This document shows, piece by piece, positions 47,626 through 56,647 of a stretch of DNA of 64,000 nucleotides. Numbering within the stretch: the first letter of the stretch is position 1; each line of letters opens with the position of its first letter. Made by a program: the position numbers and the translations under genes. The DNA comes from Novosphingobium sp. AP12. Lineage in GTDB: Bacteria > Pseudomonadota > Alphaproteobacteria > Sphingomonadales > Sphingomonadaceae. Below the pieces are notes generated by a model that saw only the letters and a program-made list of their open reading frames with translations, did no database searches and was not told where the DNA came from. The DNA lies in NCBI RefSeq assembly GCF_000281975.1, contig NZ_AKKE01000028.1, positions 1 to 64,000 of the forward strand. The letters run 5' to 3'.

Positions 47626-48033
47626 TCAGAGAAGATATCGCATCCGGATCGCCAGGCGAACAGTCTCGCCCGCCACGTCCACGGCGGCGTGCTCGAACTT
47701 CGGCGGTCCCATGCGAACCGCAGCATCGCGTGAGAACCCGTAGCCCTCGCGCGGGATTCCCAGCCGGGTGTCGAGCTTGCCGTTGCCGTTCTCGTCATGG
47801 ATGACCGAGACGGCATATCGCCCCGCCGGTACGGCCCCGAAGTCGAGGTGGACCTCGGCGGCGGCGGGGACGGTCAGCTTGCGGGCGAGCGGGTCCTTGT
47901 CGCAGTCGGGAAAGGCGTCGGCGCGCGTGGTCAGGCAGGCGAGGACCTGGCCCTTGTCCGACCGCAGTTCCGTCACCGTCACCTGTACCAAGGTCGGCGG
48001 GACGCCGGTCGCGGTGAGAACCGCCGCCGTCAT
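47626..48033 (-). CDS. DUF2141 domain-containing protein
   Basis: A 135-residue exported protein with a short signal segment and the DUF2141 core VTVTELRSDKGQVLACL, GRYAVSVIHDENGNGKLDTR and GIPREGYGFS. It is a single beta-sandwich of unknown function that commonly neighbours sterol desaturase-like or carotenoid genes. ATG 48033 overlaps the desaturase stop (ATGA). Confidence 0.88.
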   Translation of the reverse strand: MTAAVLTATGVPPTLVQVTVTELRSDKGQVLACLTTRADAFPDCDKDPLARKLTVPAAAEVHLDFGAVPAGRYAVSVIHDENGNGKLDTRLGIPREGYGFSRDAAVRMGPPKFEHAAVDVAGETVRLAIRMRYLL

Positions 48034-48797
48034 CAGCGCGGCACCGCACGTGGCGAGGCGTCCTGCGCCAGTCCGTCCGAGAGCCCCCGGTCCGTGCCGC
48101 ACAGGTGATCCCAGTGGCGAAAGTAGAGCCCGTAGTTGCATCGATAGCTTTCGTGGTGCCGGTGGTGGTGGCTGGCCGTTATCAGCCAGCGGCCGATGCG
48201 CGATTGCACCAGCGGGCGGGGAAACATCTCCCAGCCCATGTGATTGGTGATGCCCATGACGGTCATGATCGTGAGCACCGCGCCCAGCGCGCCGACGTGG
48301 ATCGGCACGAAGAACACGAGCGCCGGGACTACCACTGCGCCCGTCAGCGCCTCGAGCGGATGGAAGCTCATCGCCGCCCACGCCGTCGGCGGGCGGCTGG
48401 CATGGTGCACGGCATGGGCGAGCTTGAACACGCGCGGGCGGTGCATCCATCGGTGGGTCCAGTAGAACCAGGTGTCGTGGAGCAGGAGGTAGACGAGCAC
48501 CGAGACCGGCAGCCAACACAGCGGCTGGGCACGGACATCGGTGTAGATGCGGGTCCAGCCATGCGCCTGCCAGCCCCAGGCGACCACGCCGGCCGGAATC
48601 CCGTAGATCGCCGCCGAGAGCAGCGACCATAGGATCTCGCGCCGGATCTGGCTGTCGAGGCCGTCGTAATGGCCGGGCCTCACCCGCCCGGTGATCCAGG
48701 CGAACAGGCCCGAAGTCACCAGATACCGCACGCCGACGATGGCCGTCATGGCGGCGGCGGAAGCGATGATTGCCGTGAGGGGAGCGTCGAGCGCCAT
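48033..48797 (-). CDS. Sterol desaturase / fatty acid hydroxylase family protein
   Basis: A 254-residue membrane di-iron oxygenase. The eight-histidine signature is intact: LHDTWFYWTHRWMH, KLAHAVHHAS and TASHHHRHHESY. About four transmembrane helices. Substrates in the family range from sterols and carotenoids to fatty acids and plasmanyl lipids; none can be chosen here. It is co-translated with DUF2141. Confidence 0.9.
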   Translation of the reverse strand: MALDAPLTAIIASAAAMTAIVGVRYLVTSGLFAWITGRVRPGHYDGLDSQIRREILWSLLSAAIYGIPAGVVAWGWQAHGWTRIYTDVRAQPLCWLPVSVLVYLLLHDTWFYWTHRWMHRPRVFKLAHAVHHASRPPTAWAAMSFHPLEALTGAVVVPALVFFVPIHVGALGAVLTIMTVMGITNHMGWEMFPRPLVQSRIGRWLITASHHHRHHESYRCNYGLYFRHWDHLCGTDRGLSDGLAQDASPRAVPR

Positions 48798-48874
48798 GGG
48801 CGCCGGACTAGGCTTTGTCGGGCGGCAGGGGAAGAGAAAAGGGAAGATATGTCGGCGGGGCGGTGCTCACCCCT

Positions 48875-48990
48875 CGTCCCAGCGAAGGCTGGGACCGCCG
48901 GCAAGGCCGAGCCGCTTCAAGGCGAACGCTGGCTGTCGGAAAGCTATCGCCTCGAGGGTTCGCGGCGATCCCGGCCTTCGCTGGGATGAC
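48875..48990. repeat. REP-doublet (REPIN-like element), copy B
   Basis: Arms 48875-48899 (CGTCCCAGCGAAGG...) and ~48964-48990 are inverted copies around a ~64-bp core. Compared with copy A at 40284 the core aligns when one is reversed, so the two are inverted copies of one element. It is in the 303-bp gap 48798-49100 downstream of the DEAD-box gene and upstream of the desaturase; no gene is seen there. Confidence 0.85.
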
Positions 48991-49100
48991 GGTATGTCGG
49001 GAGCTGAAAACGAAATGGGCGCGCAGCATGGCTGCGTGCCCAATGACGGCGGCAACGGAGTCCGGGGCGTTGGCCCCGGGACTACCCTACCAGAAGTGCC

Positions 49101-50513
49101 TCAACCGGCGCGGCGAACCGCGCCCTTGTGCGCGCCGAGACCCTTGGGGCCGCGCGGACGGAAGCGGCGCTTGCGCTCGCCTTCCTCGCCGCCGGCAGCC
49201 TGGCGATCGCCCTGGGGACGGTCGCTGCGCTGGCCGCCACGGCCACCCTGGCCGCCGCTGCGACCACCGCCCTGGCCGCGACCGCTACCCTGCGGCTGGG
49301 CCGGGGCGGGACGGGCGGGGGCGGGCAGGCGGGCCGCCTGGTTCTGGAAGTCCTCGGGCAGGGCCAGCGGCTCGAGCTTGATGCGGGTCAGGCGCTCGAT
49401 GTCGCGGATATAGGGCTTCTCGTCCGGCGCGACGTAGCTGATGGCGACGCCGGTGGCGCCGGCGCGCGCGGTGCGGCCGATGCGGTGGACGTACTGCTCG
49501 GCGACGTTCGGGATCTCGTAGTTGTAGACGTGGCTGACGCCCGAGACGTCGATGCCGCGCGCCGCGATGTCGGTGGCGACGAGGACGCGGATGGCGCCCT
49601 GGCGGAAGCCGCCGAGCGCGGCGGTGCGCTGGGCCTGGCTCTTGTTGCCGTGGATCGCGGCGGCCGGGATGCCGGCGGCGACGAGGTGGCGCACGATGCG
49701 GTCGGCGCCGTGCTTGGTGCGGCTGAACACCAGCGCGCGGTCGATCGCGCCGTGGGTGGCGTTCTCGGCGGCGTCATCGGCGAGGCCGGCGCGCAGGCTG
49801 AGGGTCAGCAGCGCCTGCTTCTCGGCCTGGTTGATCGAGGTGGCGAACTGCTCGACACGCTCGGCGGTGGTCGACTGCGGGGCGACCTCGACCTTGACCG
49901 GGTTGTTGATGAACTGGCGGCCGAGGTCCGCGATCGCCTGCGGCATGGTGGCCGAGAAGAACAGGCTCTGGCGGCCGGCGGGCAGCATGTTGGCGACGCG
50001 CTTGAGCGGCACGATGAAGCCGAGGTCCATCATCTGGTCGGCTTCGTCGAGCACGAAGATCTCGACGTGCTTGAGGGTCAGCGCGCGCTGGTCGATGAGG
50101 TCGAGCAGGCGGCCGGGAGTGGCGACGAGGATGTCGACGCCGCGCTCGAGCGCACGGGCCTGCTTGCCTACCGGCACGCCGCCGAAGATGCACTGGATGG
50201 TGAGGTTCAGGAACTTCGCATAACCGCGCATGTTGTCGGCGATCTGCGCAGCCAGCTCACGCGTGGGCGAGAGCACGAGCATGCGGCAGCCGGCGTTCTG
50301 GCGCGGCTTGGGATCCTGGGCGAGGCGGTGCAGCGAAGGCAGCGAGAACGCGGCGGTCTTGCCGGTGCCGGTCTGCGCGATGCCGAGCAGGTCGCGGCCT
50401 TCGAGCAGGGCCGGAATGGCCTGGCGCTGGATCGGCGAGGGATCGGTGTAGCCCTTGACCTGGAGCGCGCGGAGAATGGGCTCGGCAAGGCCAAGTTCGT
50501 GGAAATAGGACAT
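49101..50513 (-). CDS. DEAD-box RNA helicase (RhlE-like)
   Basis: A 470-residue RNA helicase. Motifs in order: Q motif region (FHELGLAEPILRALQVKGY ... IQRQAIPALL), AQTGTGKTAAFSLP (I), SPTRELAAQI (Ia), TPGRLLDL (Ib), VLDEADQMMDLGF (II), FFSATM (III), ATDIAARGIDV (V) and HRIGRTARAG (VI). The C-tail (~380-470) is Gly/Arg/Pro-rich and basic, as in RNA-binding tails of RhlE proteins. ATG 50513. A long non-coding leader precedes it. Confidence 0.95.
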   Translation of the reverse strand: MSYFHELGLAEPILRALQVKGYTDPSPIQRQAIPALLEGRDLLGIAQTGTGKTAAFSLPSLHRLAQDPKPRQNAGCRMLVLSPTRELAAQIADNMRGYAKFLNLTIQCIFGGVPVGKQARALERGVDILVATPGRLLDLIDQRALTLKHVEIFVLDEADQMMDLGFIVPLKRVANMLPAGRQSLFFSATMPQAIADLGRQFINNPVKVEVAPQSTTAERVEQFATSINQAEKQALLTLSLRAGLADDAAENATHGAIDRALVFSRTKHGADRIVRHLVAAGIPAAAIHGNKSQAQRTAALGGFRQGAIRVLVATDIAARGIDVSGVSHVYNYEIPNVAEQYVHRIGRTARAGATGVAISYVAPDEKPYIRDIERLTRIKLEPLALPEDFQNQAARLPAPARPAPAQPQGSGRGQGGGRSGGQGGRGGQRSDRPQGDRQAAGGEEGERKRRFRPRGPKGLGAHKGAVRRAG

Positions 50514-50797
50514 CAAGTCACTTTCAAAAGTGCACGGGGGCGCACAGCTTCCGAAAAGACGAGGCTTTCGAAGAAGAGCGCGCGCACGGCAAGGTGTCGT
50601 TACGGGCGACCCTGCGTGAGGAAGGAAGCTTGAGTGGTGGCAATCGTTCGTCCGGGCCGGTCCTGGCGGCTGGCGCCATGACCTCACGCTGCTCACGGAT
50701 TGCGGCGGGAAAATCCCCGCGCGCCGGTTGCTGAGTTGCCACATAGGGTGCGTTGCAGCGAAAAGCAAGAAAATTGCGCGTCCTGCCTTCGCAGGGG
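50514..50797 (-). promoter_or_regulatory. 284-bp leader and promoter region of the helicase
   Basis: No gene fits here between mmcB and the helicase. Just before the helicase ATG the minus strand reads CACTTTTGAAAGTG (50519-50532), a 6-bp perfect hairpin that would bury the purine-rich GAAAG ribosome site. Long leaders are common for cold-responsive or autoregulated DEAD-box helicase genes; regulation here is a guess. Confidence 0.4.
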
Positions 50798-51292
50798 TCA
50801 GACCTCGGAGCCCCATTGCGCGGTGTGCGGATCACCCAGCGTCACCAGCCGCCGCAGCGAGGCGCGTGCGAGCCGCTCGGTTTCCACCTTGCGGCGGGCG
50901 GCGGCGAGCTGGTGCAGCGGCGCGGGGCGCAGGATTTCGGCGTCGTAGCCGTCGGCCACGATCACGCCGCAGCGCTCTGGCAGGAACGCCGCCGTCTCCA
51001 GCGGGGCGCGGTCGAGCGCGGGGGAGAGGCCCCAGTAGAAGCGGTCGCAGTAGTCGAGGTAGTCGGGCCACTTGCCGTCACCCAGCAGATCCGCGCGCGA
51101 GACCTTGATCTCGACGATGATGACATGGCCCTTCGCGTCGATCCCCATGAGATCGGCGCGCCGCCCGCAGCGCAGCGGCATTTCGGGCATGCACCAGATG
51201 CCGTTGCGGGCGAACAGGCGACAGATTCCGCGCGAAACGTCGGAAGCGGTGCGCAGCAGGGGGAGAGAATCGGCTTCGGCCATGGCACCCAT
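50798..51292 (-). CDS. mmcB: MmcB family DNA repair protein
   Basis: A 164-residue endonuclease-fold protein with the MmcB/DUF2161-like PD-(D/E)XK pattern: RGICRLFARNG, RRADLMGID, VIIVEIKVSRADLLGDGKWPD split as EIKVS and KWPDYLDYCDRFYW. In Caulobacter MmcB belongs to the imuA-imuB/dnaE2 mutagenic repair regulon; those partners are not in this window. ATG 51292 or 51283 (MAEADS). Confidence 0.87.
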   Translation of the reverse strand: MGAMAEADSLPLLRTASDVSRGICRLFARNGIWCMPEMPLRCGRRADLMGIDAKGHVIIVEIKVSRADLLGDGKWPDYLDYCDRFYWGLSPALDRAPLETAAFLPERCGVIVADGYDAEILRPAPLHQLAAARRKVETERLARASLRRLVTLGDPHTAQWGSEV

Positions 51293-51398
51293 AATAAGAA
51301 CATACAGGGAACTGGCAAGCCATGACGGTAAGGGTGTCGTAAGACGCTCAAATTGCCGCTGGAAACCCCCGCCGCCCTCTGCTAACCGCCCTGTCGTT

Positions 51399-51475
51399 GC
51401 ACCCGTAGCTCAGCTGGATAGAGTGACGCCCTCCGAAGGCGTAGGCCACTGGTTCGAATCCAGTCGGGTGCACCA
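51399..51475 (+). tRNA. tRNA-Arg (anticodon CCG)
   Basis: A 77-nt cloverleaf with the CCA end encoded. Acceptor GCACCCG/CGGGTGC, D arm GCTC/GAGT, anticodon stem ACGCC/GGCGT with loop CTCCGAA (anticodon CCG at 51433-51435, reading CGG), T arm ACTGG-TTCGAAT-CCAGT. All stems pair, with one G-T in the D stem. Confidence 0.97.
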
Positions 51476-51514
51476 TTTCTCTCTTTTGTGAGCTTCAGGC
51501 TCGGATTCCGAGCG

Positions 51515-52021
51515 TCACTTCAGCTTGAGTGGCAGACCCGCCGCGACGAACTGCACCTCGTCCACCAGCGCGGCGACCGTCTGGTTGAGCCGCCCGGCTT
51601 CGTCGCGGAAGGCGCGGGCGAGGGGGTTTTCGGGGACTATGCTCAGGCCCACCTCGTTCGAGACGAGGACGAGGGGCACCGGGCAGCGGCGGATCGCCTG
51701 GCCCAGCGCGGCGACGGGGTCGTCCAGCGGCATTTCCGCCAGCATCAGGTTCGAGAGCCACAGCGTCAGGCAGTCGACGAGGATCGCGCCGGCCTCGGCT
51801 CCCGCGCGCTCGATCGCGGCGGCGAGGTCGAGGGGTTCCTCCAGCGTCGTCCAGCGCGACCCGCGGTCGTCCTGGTGGCGGGCGATGCGGTGGGTCATCT
51901 CGTCGTCGAACGCCTGCGCGGTGGCGATATAGGCGAGGGCGCCCGGATGCGCCTCCACGCGGGCCTGCGCATAACGGCTCTTGCCCGAGCGCGCGCCGCC
52001 GAGGACGAACAGCGAGGTCAT
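51515..52021 (-). CDS. cobU: Adenosylcobinamide kinase / adenosylcobinamide-phosphate guanylyltransferase
   Basis: Activates adenosylcobinamide to the GDP form for nucleotide-loop assembly (called CobP in Pseudomonas). It has 168 residues with P-loop [15 protein letters not shown], the guanylylation-site region [10 protein letters not shown] and the [20 protein letters not shown] motif split in two. It is the last gene of the cob operon; ATG overlaps the cobQ stop. Confidence 0.95.
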   Translation of the reverse strand: MTSLFVLGGARSGKSRYAQARVEAHPGALAYIATAQAFDDEMTHRIARHQDDRGSRWTTLEEPLDLAAAIERAGAEAGAILVDCLTLWLSNLMLAEMPLDDPVAALGQAIRRCPVPLVLVSNEVGLSIVPENPLARAFRDEAGRLNQTVAALVDEVQFVAAGLPLKLK

Positions 52022-53475
52022 GCGCCTATCCCTGCGAGAGCCAGGAGGCCGTCGATATCCAGATGCTCCTCCATCGCCGCCGCCAGCGCGTCGAGCGCGG
52101 TATCCACGCGCGCGTCGTGGTCCACACCGTCCGAGGCGCTGCCGATCCGCTCCAGCAGCGCGCCGCGAAAGGGGGGTTTCGCCAGCAAGCCGTGGCAGTA
52201 GGTGCCGAGCACGAGGCCGTCGCGGCTGGTGGCGCCATCGTCGCGGCCGATGTCGAGGCGGGCAAAGGCCCGCGCGGTATCGGGCCCCTGCGTCACGCCC
52301 ATGTGCATTTCGTAGCCCGTGAAACGGCCGCCGAGCGCGCTCCCCTCGACCTGCGCCAGGGCCTTGCGGTTGCCCAGCACGGTGGTCACGTCGAGCAGGC
52401 CTAGCCCGGCGACCTCGCTCGGCGGTCCCTCGATCCCCAAGGGGTCGGCGATCGTGCGGCCGAGCATCTGGTAGCCGCCGCAGATGCCGAGCACCGCGCC
52501 GCCACGCCGGTGGTGGGCGAGCACGTCGATGTCCCAGCCCTGCGCGCGCAGGAAGGCGAGGTCGGCGATCGTCGCCTTCGAGCCCGGCAGCACGATCAGC
52601 GCGGCACTAGACGGGATCGGGCTTCCGGGCGGGATCATGGCGACTTCGGCGCCCGGCTCCTGCCGCAGTGGGTCGAGGTCGTCGAAATTGGCGATGCGCG
52701 GCAGGATCGGGCAGGCGACGAGCAGCTTGCCCGGCCTGGCGCCCAGCCCGCGTTCGAGCACTACCGCGTCCTCGCTCGGCAGCTGCGCGACCTCGGGCAC
52801 CCACGGCAGCACGCCGAACCCGCGCCAGCCCGAGAGCCGCTCGATCGCTTCATAGCCATCGGTGAAGAGGGCAGGTTCGCCCCGGAACTTGTTGATGAGG
52901 AAGCCTTTTATCATCGCCGCGTCCTCTCGATCGATCACCGCGCGGGTGCCGACGACGGCGGCGATCACCCCGCCCCGGTCGATGTCGCCGGCCAGCACGA
53001 CGGGCACATGGGCCTCGCGCGCGAAGCCCATGTTGGCGATGTCGCCGGCCCGCAAGTTGATCTCCGCGGGTGAGCCCGCGCCCTCCACGATCACGAGGTC
53101 GCAGCGCGCTTCGAGGCGGCGATAGCTGGCCAGCACTTCGCCGAGCAGCGGGCGGCGCGCCTCGCGGAAATTGGCGGCGCCCAGCGTGCCGCGCACCTGT
53201 CCGTGGACGATCAGCTGCGAGGTGCGGTCGGCCTGCGGTTTCAGCAGCACCGGGTTCATGTCGACATGGAGCGGAGCCCTTGCAGCCAACGCCTGCAGCG
53301 CCTGCGCGCGGCCAATCTCGCCGCCCTCGGGCGTGACGGCGGCGTTGTTCGACATGTTCTGCGGCTTGAACGGCAGCACGCGCAGGCCCCGGTTGGCGGC
53401 GGCGCGGCAGAGCCCGGCGACCAGCACCGACTTGCCGACGTCCGAGCCGGTTCCCTGCAGCATCAGCCCGGCCAT
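52018..53475 (-). CDS. cobQ: Cobyric acid synthase
   Basis: Glutamine-dependent amidation of four corrin side chains (b, d, e, g). It has 485 residues: N-terminal synthetase domain with [17 protein letters not shown] and [10 protein letters not shown], and a class I glutaminase domain with nucleophile Cys in [14 protein letters not shown] 53475 overlaps the end of cobD by 13 bases. Confidence 0.96.
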   Translation of the reverse strand: MAGLMLQGTGSDVGKSVLVAGLCRAAANRGLRVLPFKPQNMSNNAAVTPEGGEIGRAQALQALAARAPLHVDMNPVLLKPQADRTSQLIVHGQVRGTLGAANFREARRPLLGEVLASYRRLEARCDLVIVEGAGSPAEINLRAGDIANMGFAREAHVPVVLAGDIDRGGVIAAVVGTRAVIDREDAAMIKGFLINKFRGEPALFTDGYEAIERLSGWRGFGVLPWVPEVAQLPSEDAVVLERGLGARPGKLLVACPILPRIANFDDLDPLRQEPGAEVAMIPPGSPIPSSAALIVLPGSKATIADLAFLRAQGWDIDVLAHHRRGGAVLGICGGYQMLGRTIADPLGIEGPPSEVAGLGLLDVTTVLGNRKALAQVEGSALGGRFTGYEMHMGVTQGPDTARAFARLDIGRDDGATSRDGLVLGTYCHGLLAKPPFRGALLERIGSASDGVDHDARVDTALDALAAAMEEHLDIDGLLALAGIGA

Positions 53476-54407
53476 GAAGCTGCTCCCATCAGCGCGATCG
53501 CTCCCAGAATGACGCAGGCGCGCCGGTAGACGGTGAGGGCGCGGCCGAGGTCGGCGGCCTGTACGTCCCGGCCCTCCTTCCCGATCCACGGCTTGTCCGC
53601 AAGCACGCCGTCGTAGGCGATCGGCCCCGCGAGCCGGACGCCCAGCACGCCCGCCATCGCCGCTTCGGGCCAGCCGGCGTTGGGCGAGGCGTGGGCGGCG
53701 TGGTCGCGCGCCATCGTGCGCCAGCCGCCGCTTCCGGCAAGGCACAACAGGACGCCGGACAGGCGCGCGGGGATCAGCATGGCAAGGTCGTCGATGCGCG
53801 CGGCGGCCCAGCCGTAGGGGCCGTAGGGCTCCTCGCGGTGGCCGATCATGCTGTCGGCGGTGTTGATCGCTTTCAGTACCCATACGCCCGGCAAGCCGAG
53901 CACGAGCAGCCAGAACAGCGGCGCGACGACGCCGTCGCAGAAGCTTTCGGCCAGGCTCTCGATGGCGGCGCGGGTGACGCCGGGCGCGTCGAGACGCTGC
54001 GTGTCGCGCCCGACGATCATGCCCACGGCTCGGCGGGCGGCGGGGAGGTCGCCTGCATTCAGTGCGGCGCGGATCGGGCGGACATGATCGTCGAGGCTGC
54101 GCGCGGCCATGGCGGGCCATGCGAGCAGGGCGAGGACCGGCCAGGCCCAGGCGCCCGCCAGCGCGCGAACGAGGGCCTCGACCAGCGCGGCGGCTGCGGC
54201 GGTCAGGACGATGAGCAGGGCCATCGCGGCCAGCCCGGCGAGGCGGCGGCGGTGATCGGGCCATTCCCGGCGGTTCAGGCGGCGGTCGGCAGCGCCGATG
54301 AACCTCGCAAAGAGGCCGACCGGGTGCCCGGTCACGGCATGGAGTCGCGCGGGCCAGCCGAGCAGGGCCTCGATGGCGAGAGCGGCGGCGGCGATCGGCT
54401 CAGCCAT
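53463..54407 (-). CDS. cobD: Adenosylcobinamide-phosphate synthase (CobD/CbiB)
   Basis: Inner-membrane enzyme attaching aminopropanol phosphate to adenosylcobyric acid. It has 314 residues with several transmembrane helices and conserved [26 protein letters not shown] and [13 protein letters not shown] 54407 overlaps cobC by 8 bases; GTG 54419 is possible. CbiB is the other common name. Confidence 0.93.
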   Translation of the reverse strand: MAEPIAAAALAIEALLGWPARLHAVTGHPVGLFARFIGAADRRLNRREWPDHRRRLAGLAAMALLIVLTAAAAALVEALVRALAGAWAWPVLALLAWPAMAARSLDDHVRPIRAALNAGDLPAARRAVGMIVGRDTQRLDAPGVTRAAIESLAESFCDGVVAPLFWLLVLGLPGVWVLKAINTADSMIGHREEPYGPYGWAAARIDDLAMLIPARLSGVLLCLAGSGGWRTMARDHAAHASPNAGWPEAAMAGVLGVRLAGPIAYDGVLADKPWIGKEGRDVQAADLGRALTVYRRACVILGAIALMGAASWPG

Positions 54408-55383
54408 GGCGGAGCGCACGGCTCAGGCGGTCCAGCGCTGCGGGGTCGGTGGGGACGCCAAGGCGCAGGGTGTCGGGACGCTCGGCGAAGGGGCGGGTGA
54501 GGATGCGGGCCTCGGCGAGCAGGGCGAACAGGGCCTGCGCGTCGCAGCCGGTCAGGTAGCGGAATAGCGGGCAGGCGCCTTGCGGGGTGAGGCCGCTGCG
54601 TTCGAGCACGGCGTCGAGCGCGGCGGCGCGGCGGGGGAGGTCGGCACGGGTGCGCGCGGTCCATTCGGCGTCGGCATAGGCGGCGCGGCCGATCGCCAGC
54701 GCGGCGGCGTGGACGGGCCAGCTTCCCAGCAGGAGGCGCAGGCGCGCGGCGAGGGTCGGCGGCGCGATCACGAAACCGAGGCGCAGGCCCGCGAGGCCGA
54801 AGAACTTGCCGAACGAGCGCAGCACGATGAGCCTCGCTCCGGGGCGGACCTCGGCGGCGACGCTGGCGTCGGGGTGGCAGTCGGCGAAGGCTTCGTCGGC
54901 GATGAGCCAGCCTCCGGCGGCGGCGATCCGGGCGTGCCAACCCAGGATATCGCCCGGCGCGCGCAGCAGGCCGTCGGGGTTGTTCGGGTTGGCGAGGACG
55001 ACGACTTCGCCGTCCTGCGGGACCTGCGCGAAGGCGATCGGGCGGGACCGGGCGAAAGCCTCGGCATGGGTGCGGTAGGCGGGGACGAGCGCGCGGCCGG
55101 GGCGGTCCAGCATCCCGGCGAGCAGGCGCAGCGCCGTCTCGCTGCCGGGCACGGCGCAAGTGAGCGCCGCGTCGGCGCCGAAGTGGCGCGCGGCCTCGGC
55201 TTCCAGCGCGGCGAGGGCGTCGGGGTCGGGCAGCGCGGTCCAGTCGGTGGCGGGGGCCCTGTCGAGGGGCCAGGGCACGGGGTTGAGGCCTGTCGAGAGG
55301 TCGAGCCAGTCCCCCGGCTCGCCGCCGAACCTGCGCGCGGCTTCGGCCAGGCGGCCGCCGTGGTGGAGGAAGGCCGAGGTCAT
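54400..55383 (-). CDS. cobC: L-threonine-O-3-phosphate decarboxylase (CobC)
   Basis: PLP aminotransferase-fold enzyme making aminopropanol phosphate for the CobD reaction. It has 327 residues with LANPNNPDGLL, WLIADEAFADC and the PLP lysine in RSFGKFFGLAGLRLGF. ATG 55383 overlaps the cobS stop (ATGA). Called CobD in Salmonella nomenclature; the next gene here uses the CbiB meaning of that name. Confidence 0.92.
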   Translation of the reverse strand: MTSAFLHHGGRLAEAARRFGGEPGDWLDLSTGLNPVPWPLDRAPATDWTALPDPDALAALEAEAARHFGADAALTCAVPGSETALRLLAGMLDRPGRALVPAYRTHAEAFARSRPIAFAQVPQDGEVVVLANPNNPDGLLRAPGDILGWHARIAAAGGWLIADEAFADCHPDASVAAEVRPGARLIVLRSFGKFFGLAGLRLGFVIAPPTLAARLRLLLGSWPVHAAALAIGRAAYADAEWTARTRADLPRRAAALDAVLERSGLTPQGACPLFRYLTGCDAQALFALLAEARILTRPFAERPDTLRLGVPTDPAALDRLSRALRHG

Positions 55384-56090
55384 GGCAGCAGCACCAGCGC
55401 GGCCAGCAGCACGGTCTCGACCAGCTCGATCCCGGCGCCGTGCCCGTCGCCCGAAATCCCGCCGAGCCGGCTGCGCAGCCACCAGCCCCACAGCGGCACG
55501 GCAACGAACAGCACCAGCAGCGGCGGCGCCAGAGTGGCGGAGGCGATGATGGCGATGACGCTCCAGAGCGCGAGGTGGATGGGTCTCACGCCGGAGCGGA
55601 AGCGGGCGCCGAGCCCCTCGTGCAGAGGCGGCAGGTACAGCGTCCAGGCGATCGGGGCGATGCGGGCAAGGACGGGCACCGCGACCAGCGCGGCTACGTG
55701 CGCGGCGGGCAGCGCGTGGAGCAGCACCAGCTTGGCGATCAGCTGCAGCACGATCACCACCACCGCGAAGCTGCCGACGTGCGGGTCGGCCATGACCGCC
55801 GACAGTCGCTCGCGCCCGCCGTGCGCCGCGCCCGCGCCGTCGGCCACGTCGCCGAGGCCGTCGAGGTGGAGGGCTCCGGTGATGGCCACCCAGCCGGTGA
55901 GGCCCGCCAGCGCGCCGAGCCACGGGTCGCGCATTTGTAGGAGCCACCATGGGAGGGCCACCGCAATGCCCACCGCCAGTCCCGCCGCCGGAAACCAGCG
56001 CATGGCGGCGGCGAAGTCCTCGCGGTCGGCCTCGACCTGCGGGAGCGGGAGGCGAGTGAGGAACTGCAGGGCCAGAATGAGGTGCTTCAC
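55380..56090 (-). CDS. cobS: Adenosylcobinamide-GDP ribazoletransferase (cobalamin synthase)
   Basis: Membrane enzyme joining alpha-ribazole (phosphate) to adenosylcobinamide-GDP. It has 236 residues with multiple helices and the DGLGDVADG motif (GALHLDGLGDVADGAGAAHG region). GTG 56090 overlaps the phosphatase stop (GTGA). It works directly with CobT and CobU products. Confidence 0.94.
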   Translation of the reverse strand: MKHLILALQFLTRLPLPQVEADREDFAAAMRWFPAAGLAVGIAVALPWWLLQMRDPWLGALAGLTGWVAITGALHLDGLGDVADGAGAAHGGRERLSAVMADPHVGSFAVVVIVLQLIAKLVLLHALPAAHVAALVAVPVLARIAPIAWTLYLPPLHEGLGARFRSGVRPIHLALWSVIAIIASATLAPPLLVLFVAVPLWGWWLRSRLGGISGDGHGAGIELVETVLLAALVLLP

Positions 56091-56647
56091 GCCTTCAGTC
56101 CCACGATCTGCGCGGCCTCGCCCGGCCAGACGCGGAGCGAGAGCACGCAGGAATAGGGAAGGTCGAAGGCCCAGACCTGCCGATGTTCCATGTGGAACAA
56201 CACCGACAGCGCCGCCCGCATCGCGCCCGCATGGGTGACGACGAGGCTTGGCCCGTCCAGCGCCGACAGCGCCTGTCCCACCCGTCCGCGCAGCTGCGAC
56301 CAGCGCTCGCCGCCCGGCGGGGCGTGGGTTTCGGGGTCGTCCCAGAAGCGGGCGTGGGCGGCGGGGTCGACCTGAGACGGCGCGAGGCCGGTCCAGGCGC
56401 CGAAATCGAGTTCGCGCCAGCGCGGGTCGACGGTGTGGGGGAGCCTGCGCGCCTCGGCGACCTCCATGGCCGGGTCCAGCGCGCGGACGAGGTCGGAGGA
56501 GACGACCTGGGCGAAGTCCAGGCCTAGCGCCCCGTCCACGCAGCGCGCGGTGCCGGAGGGCAGCGGCGCATCGTCGCGATGGCCGAGCAGCAGGCCGGGC
56601 ACCGCCGGCGCGCCGTGGCGCATGAGGTGGACGAGGAAGCCGCTCAT
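56087..56647 (-). CDS. Histidine phosphatase, probable alpha-ribazole phosphatase
   Basis: A 186-residue phosphoglycerate-mutase-fold enzyme. Catalytic RHG in LVHLMRHGAP, second His in VVTHAGAMRA and acid in WRELDFGAWTG. Its place between cobS and cobT supports alpha-ribazole-5'-phosphate dephosphorylation (CobC of Salmonella). Overlaps at both ends by ATGA or GTGA. The codons for LFHMEHRQ contain a parS-like sequence. Confidence 0.85.
   Translation of the reverse strand: MSGFLVHLMRHGAPAVPGLLLGHRDDAPLPSGTARCVDGALGLDFAQVVSSDLVRALDPAMEVAEARRLPHTVDPRWRELDFGAWTGLAPSQVDPAAHARFWDDPETHAPPGGERWSQLRGRVGQALSALDGPSLVVTHAGAMRAALSVLFHMEHRQVWAFDLPYSCVLSLRVWPGEAAQIVGLKA
56184..56199. other. parS-like variant 4
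   Basis: TGTTCCATGTGGAACA: a perfect palindrome except that the centre CACGTG is CATGTG. The half-sites are those of the other parS-like sites. It lies inside the phosphatase gene. The altered centre makes strong ParB binding doubtful. Confidence 0.4.
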
